64,000 nucleotides of DNA. Source: Crossiella sp. S99.2. GTDB lineage: Bacteria > Actinomycetota > Actinomycetes > Mycobacteriales > Pseudonocardiaceae. Each line of letters opens with the position of its first letter. Positions within the stretch are counted from its first letter, which is position 1. Of the stretch, positions 61,567 through 64,000 are shown one piece after another. The notes below the pieces were generated by a model, which worked only from the letters and a program-made list of their open reading frames with translations, had not been told where the DNA came from and ran no database searches. The stretch covers positions 1-64,000 of the forward strand of contig NZ_JALMDK010000002.1 of NCBI RefSeq assembly GCF_023094165.1, read 5' to 3'. The position numbers and the translations under genes were made by a program.

Positions 61567-62808
61567 ATGGCGGAGTATCTGGCTCGTCTCTGTGATCAGC
61601 TCATCGCCGAGCTGGTAGCCGAGTTCCCCGCCCTGCTGGTGCTAGGCCCTCGCGGTGTCGGCAAGACGACCAGTGCCGCCGAGCACGCGAAGACGATCAT
61701 CCGGCTGGACCAGCCTGCCGAGGCGACCGCGCTGGCGGCCGATCCCGATGTGGTGCTGCGTGGCCTGCCCGAGCCGGTGTTGCTCGACGAGTGGCAGCTG
61801 GTGCCGTCCGTGCTGAGCGCGGTCAAACGGGCGGTGGACACCGAGCGCAGGCCCGGCCGGTTCATCATCACCGGCTCGGTGCACGCCGATCTGGAACAGC
61901 CGACTTGGCCAGGCACCGGCCGCCTGCTGCGGGTGGACATGTCCGGCCTCACCGTCGGGGAGCTGATCGGCGCCGACCTGAGCAGGCCCCCGTTCATCGA
62001 CCGCGTCCTCGCCGAGGGCAGGGCCGGGCTCCGCGCCCCGGCCTATCGGGCCGACCTGCGGGCCTACCTGAAGCTGGCGCTGCAGGGCGGGTTCCCCGAG
62101 GCCGCGCTGCACCTGAGCGAACGCGGCCGCCGCCGTTGGGCGCACAGCTACCTGGACCAGCTCTTCACCAGGGACCTGGCCCAGGTCGACGTGCTGCGCG
62201 ATCCGGACCGGCTGCACCGGTACTTCGAGGCGTACGCGCTGAACACCGCCGGACTGGCCACCGAACAGACCCTGCTGGACACCGCCGGAGTGAACCGGAA
62301 GACCGGCGAGGCGTACGAACGGTTGCTGACCAACCTGTTCGTGGTGGCGGCCGTGCCCGCTTGGCACTCCAACCGGCTGAAGCGGCTGGTCCGTGGTCCC
62401 AAGCGGTACGTGCTCGACCCCGGCCTGCTCGCCGCCGCGCTGGGCCTGGACGAGGAGGGCCTGCTCCGGGACGGCGACCTGCTCGGCCGCTTCCTGGACA
62501 CCTTCGTCTTCGCCCAGTTGCGCGCCGAGTTGCCGCTCAGCGAGCACGCCCCGAGGATCTACCACCTGCGGGACCAGGGCGGCAGGCACGAGGTGGACCT
62601 GGTCATCGAACTGGGCGGGCACCGGGTGATCGGCATCGAGATCAAGGCGAGCGCCGCGCCGGGCCAGGACTCGGCCAAGCATCTGGAGTGGCTGCGCGAC
62701 CAGCTCGGCGACAAGTTCGTGCACGGCATCGTCCTGCACACCGGACCGCGCGTCTTCCCGATGGGCGATCGCATCACCGCCGCACCCATCAGCAGCATCT
62801 GGACCTAG
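61567..62808 (+). CDS. AAA ATPase with DUF4143 domain
   Basis: 413 aa. Walker A GPRGVGKTT (residues 27-35), Walker B around VLLDEWQLV, sensor-type IITGSVHADLEQPTW, then the DUF4143 domain (GGFPEAALHLSERGRRRWAH, ALNTAGLATEQTLLDTAGVN, RYVLDPGLLAAAL) and a C-terminal segment EVDLVIE-x-GIEIKASAAP that looks like a PD-(D/E)xK nuclease-like core. These proteins are scattered across bacteria and archaea, often mobile, with unknown role. Located where aftB is expected. No ribosome site; start ATG 61567. Its TAG stop shares CTAG with the convergent Emb gene. Confidence 0.88.
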   Translation: MAEYLARLCDQLIAELVAEFPALLVLGPRGVGKTTSAAEHAKTIIRLDQPAEATALAADPDVVLRGLPEPVLLDEWQLVPSVLSAVKRAVDTERRPGRFIITGSVHADLEQPTWPGTGRLLRVDMSGLTVGELIGADLSRPPFIDRVLAEGRAGLRAPAYRADLRAYLKLALQGGFPEAALHLSERGRRRWAHSYLDQLFTRDLAQVDVLRDPDRLHRYFEAYALNTAGLATEQTLLDTAGVNRKTGEAYERLLTNLFVVAAVPAWHSNRLKRLVRGPKRYVLDPGLLAAALGLDEEGLLRDGDLLGRFLDTFVFAQLRAELPLSEHAPRIYHLRDQGGRHEVDLVIELGGHRVIGIEIKASAAPGQDSAKHLEWLRDQLGDKFVHGIVLHTGPRVFPMGDRITAAPISSIWT

Positions 62809-64000
62809 TTGTTCGCGTACTGCTCCCGCTGCTTCTCCAGCGACGGCACGATCGGCTGCCGCCACCCCCACTCCCACCCGGACAGCAGCCGTTCCCGCAG
62901 CTCCAGCCGGTACCCGTGCCCGTCAAACGGGTAGTCGTACCGGATCAGCGCACCCCAGTCATCGCCCATCCGCCTGCTCCGCTCCGGCAGCCCGGCGAAC
63001 CGGGTCGGCAGTTCCGGGCGGGCCGCGGCGGCCTGGTGCGCGGGCAGGAACGAGCCGCCCTGGGGTTCCTCGCGGGCGATGCCCGGCACGCCGAAGGGCA
63101 GGCAGGCGGCGCCGTAGCGTTTGCAGCGGTCGCGGATGCGCGGGACCAGCACGTACTCGGGAGCCTCGGTCAGGCCGTGGCTGACCCTGGCGGCGCGCAG
63201 GCAGGGGAAGGCCAGCGAGAGCTGCCAGTCGATCATCACCGGGCGGTCCGGGCCGAGCAGGGCCAGCAGCGGGTGGGCCGAGCGCAGGCGGGGTGCGGTG
63301 GTGGCCAGCCAGCCACCGGCGCCGACCGTGCCGTCGCGCAGCTTGACCCGGACCTGGGTGGCCCCCGGCGGTGGGCGCAGGCCGGTCTCGCGCCAGTCGG
63401 GGGAGTCCTGCACGTCGGTGACGGTCTGCTCGGCCAGCACTCGGTCCTGGTGTCCGAAGTGGACGGTGGCGGTGTTGCCGCCGTTGAGTTTCCCGGCCAG
63501 CTGCACCGAGATGTCCTGACCCGGCCCCAGCTCGGGCAGGGCGTGCCAGGGGGTCAGCACCTCACCGGTGAACCACTCGTGGCCGGGGCCGCCCAGCCGG
63601 CCGAAGGTGCCCCACACCGGCTGCTCCTCCGGCGGCGGACTGGGCGCGCCGCCTGGGGAGGGGACGCTGTGCTGCGGGGTCAGCCGCTGGTAGGTCAGGG
63701 TGCTGACCTCATCGGCCATCCCGCAGCTCTGACCGGCCACGTGCCGGAAGTTCTCCTTGGCCATCGACCAGGAGTCGCGCAGCCGCCAGGTGGCCAGCGT
63801 GAAGGTGCCCACGGTCAGCAGCAGGCTGGTCACCAGGCCCAGCACCAGGATCAGCCGCGGCGCGGGCAGCAGGTCCCGCCAGCACCAGGCCAGCACCAGG
63901 CCGATGCCCAGCCACAGCAACGGGTTCGCCAGGATCGAGGGCAGTTTCGGGTCCACCCCGAACTGGGAGTAGCCGTACCAGGTGTTCGGTCCGGCCATGG
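62805..64000 (-). CDS. Emb-type arabinosyltransferase, C-terminal part (partial)
   Basis: At least 398 codons; the gene continues past the right edge. It begins with the last membrane helices (NPLLWLGIGLVLAWCWRDLL, LILVLGLVTSLLLTVGTFTL), then the exported Emb C-terminal domain: HEWFTGEVLTPWHALP, FGHQDRVLAEQTVTDVQDSP, MIDWQLSLAFPCLRAARVSH, GLTEAPEYVLVPRIRDRCKR, RYDYPFDGHGYRLELRERL. These carry the carbohydrate-binding fold of EmbA/B/C (full length about 1,080 aa). Builds arabinan from decaprenyl-phosphoryl-arabinose. Which Emb paralogue cannot be told. Confidence 0.92.
   Translation of the reverse strand, partial: MAGPNTWYGYSQFGVDPKLPSILANPLLWLGIGLVLAWCWRDLLPAPRLILVLGLVTSLLLTVGTFTLATWRLRDSWSMAKENFRHVAGQSCGMADEVSTLTYQRLTPQHSVPSPGGAPSPPPEEQPVWGTFGRLGGPGHEWFTGEVLTPWHALPELGPGQDISVQLAGKLNGGNTATVHFGHQDRVLAEQTVTDVQDSPDWRETGLRPPPGATQVRVKLRDGTVGAGGWLATTAPRLRSAHPLLALLGPDRPVMIDWQLSLAFPCLRAARVSHGLTEAPEYVLVPRIRDRCKRYGAACLPFGVPGIAREEPQGGSFLPAHQAAAARPELPTRFAGLPERSRRMGDDWGALIRYDYPFDGHGYRLELRERLLSGWEWGWRQPIVPSLEKQREQYANN

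Overview
The window is about 70% GC or more, starts many genes with GTG or TTG, and carries arabinogalactan (wall chemotype IV) genes, SigE-family sigma factors, a septum-formation protein and an IdeR-type iron box. This fits an actinobacterium of the Pseudonocardiales, probably Pseudonocardiaceae; genus cannot be read from the sequence. The left edge is the tail of an rRNA operon (23S end, 5S, terminator). No prophage, insertion sequence or CRISPR array was seen.

Layout. 0.3-6 kb: accessory enzymes, including a frameshifted alpha/beta hydrolase, a DUF1990 protein, a secreted CBM2-GH18 chitinase with a DasR-type operator, a decayed hydrolase ending in an intergenic repeat, tRNA-Gly and an Fpg/Nei glycosylase. 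6-16.5 kb: the lactate operon lutABC, divergent from a LytS-type kinase; then an S49 peptidase, a LytTR regulator, and two sodium:solute symporters each preceded by a small membrane protein, which together look like a monocarboxylate sensing and uptake region. 16.6-24.4 kb: three SigE-family sigma factors with two anti-sigma-like membrane proteins, rhodanese, P450, SEC-C protein and ferritin. 24.5-33.7 kb: arginine deiminase, DM13 protein, amino-acid-binding lipoprotein, CPBP protease with a NarL regulator, Hsp20 under a perfect CIRCE element, macro-domain protein, prephenate dehydratase, phosphoglycerate mutase-like protein, zincin and septum-formation protein. 33.8-41.4 kb: a Gly/Ser-rich membrane protein with a glutathionylspermidine-synthase-like ligase and DUF350 protein, then serS, a TetR/MFS pair, an LLM oxidoreductase and a HAD phosphatase.

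41.4-64 kb is a large cell-envelope region and the most interesting part. It holds (a) a set resembling the mycobacterial genes for the galactosamine substituent of arabinogalactan: flippase, galE, polyprenyl-phosphate sugar synthase (PpgS/Rv3631-like), DUF2304 partner (Rv3632-like), Rv3779-like GT-C membrane protein, plus an adjacent lipoprotein PIG-L deacetylase; (b) a three-component glycosylation set (CsbB/GtrB-like transferase, GtrA flippase, YfhO-like GT-C protein) directly joined to (c) the galactan/arabinan core: glf, two full-length GlfT2-type galactofuranosyltransferases in tandem, the decaprenyl-phosphoryl-phosphoribose phosphatase, UbiA-type phosphoribosyltransferase, and at the right edge the C-terminal part of an Emb arabinosyltransferase. 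A DUF4143 ATPase with an AT-richer, repeat-bearing promoter sits where mycobacteria carry aftB.

Regulation visible by eye includes a dre site, CIRCE, an IdeR-like box, an ECF promoter, a TetR palindrome and many leaderless-type promoters (TAGNNT hexamer 5-8 nt before the start codon). All function calls come from reading translations and recalling families; no search was run.
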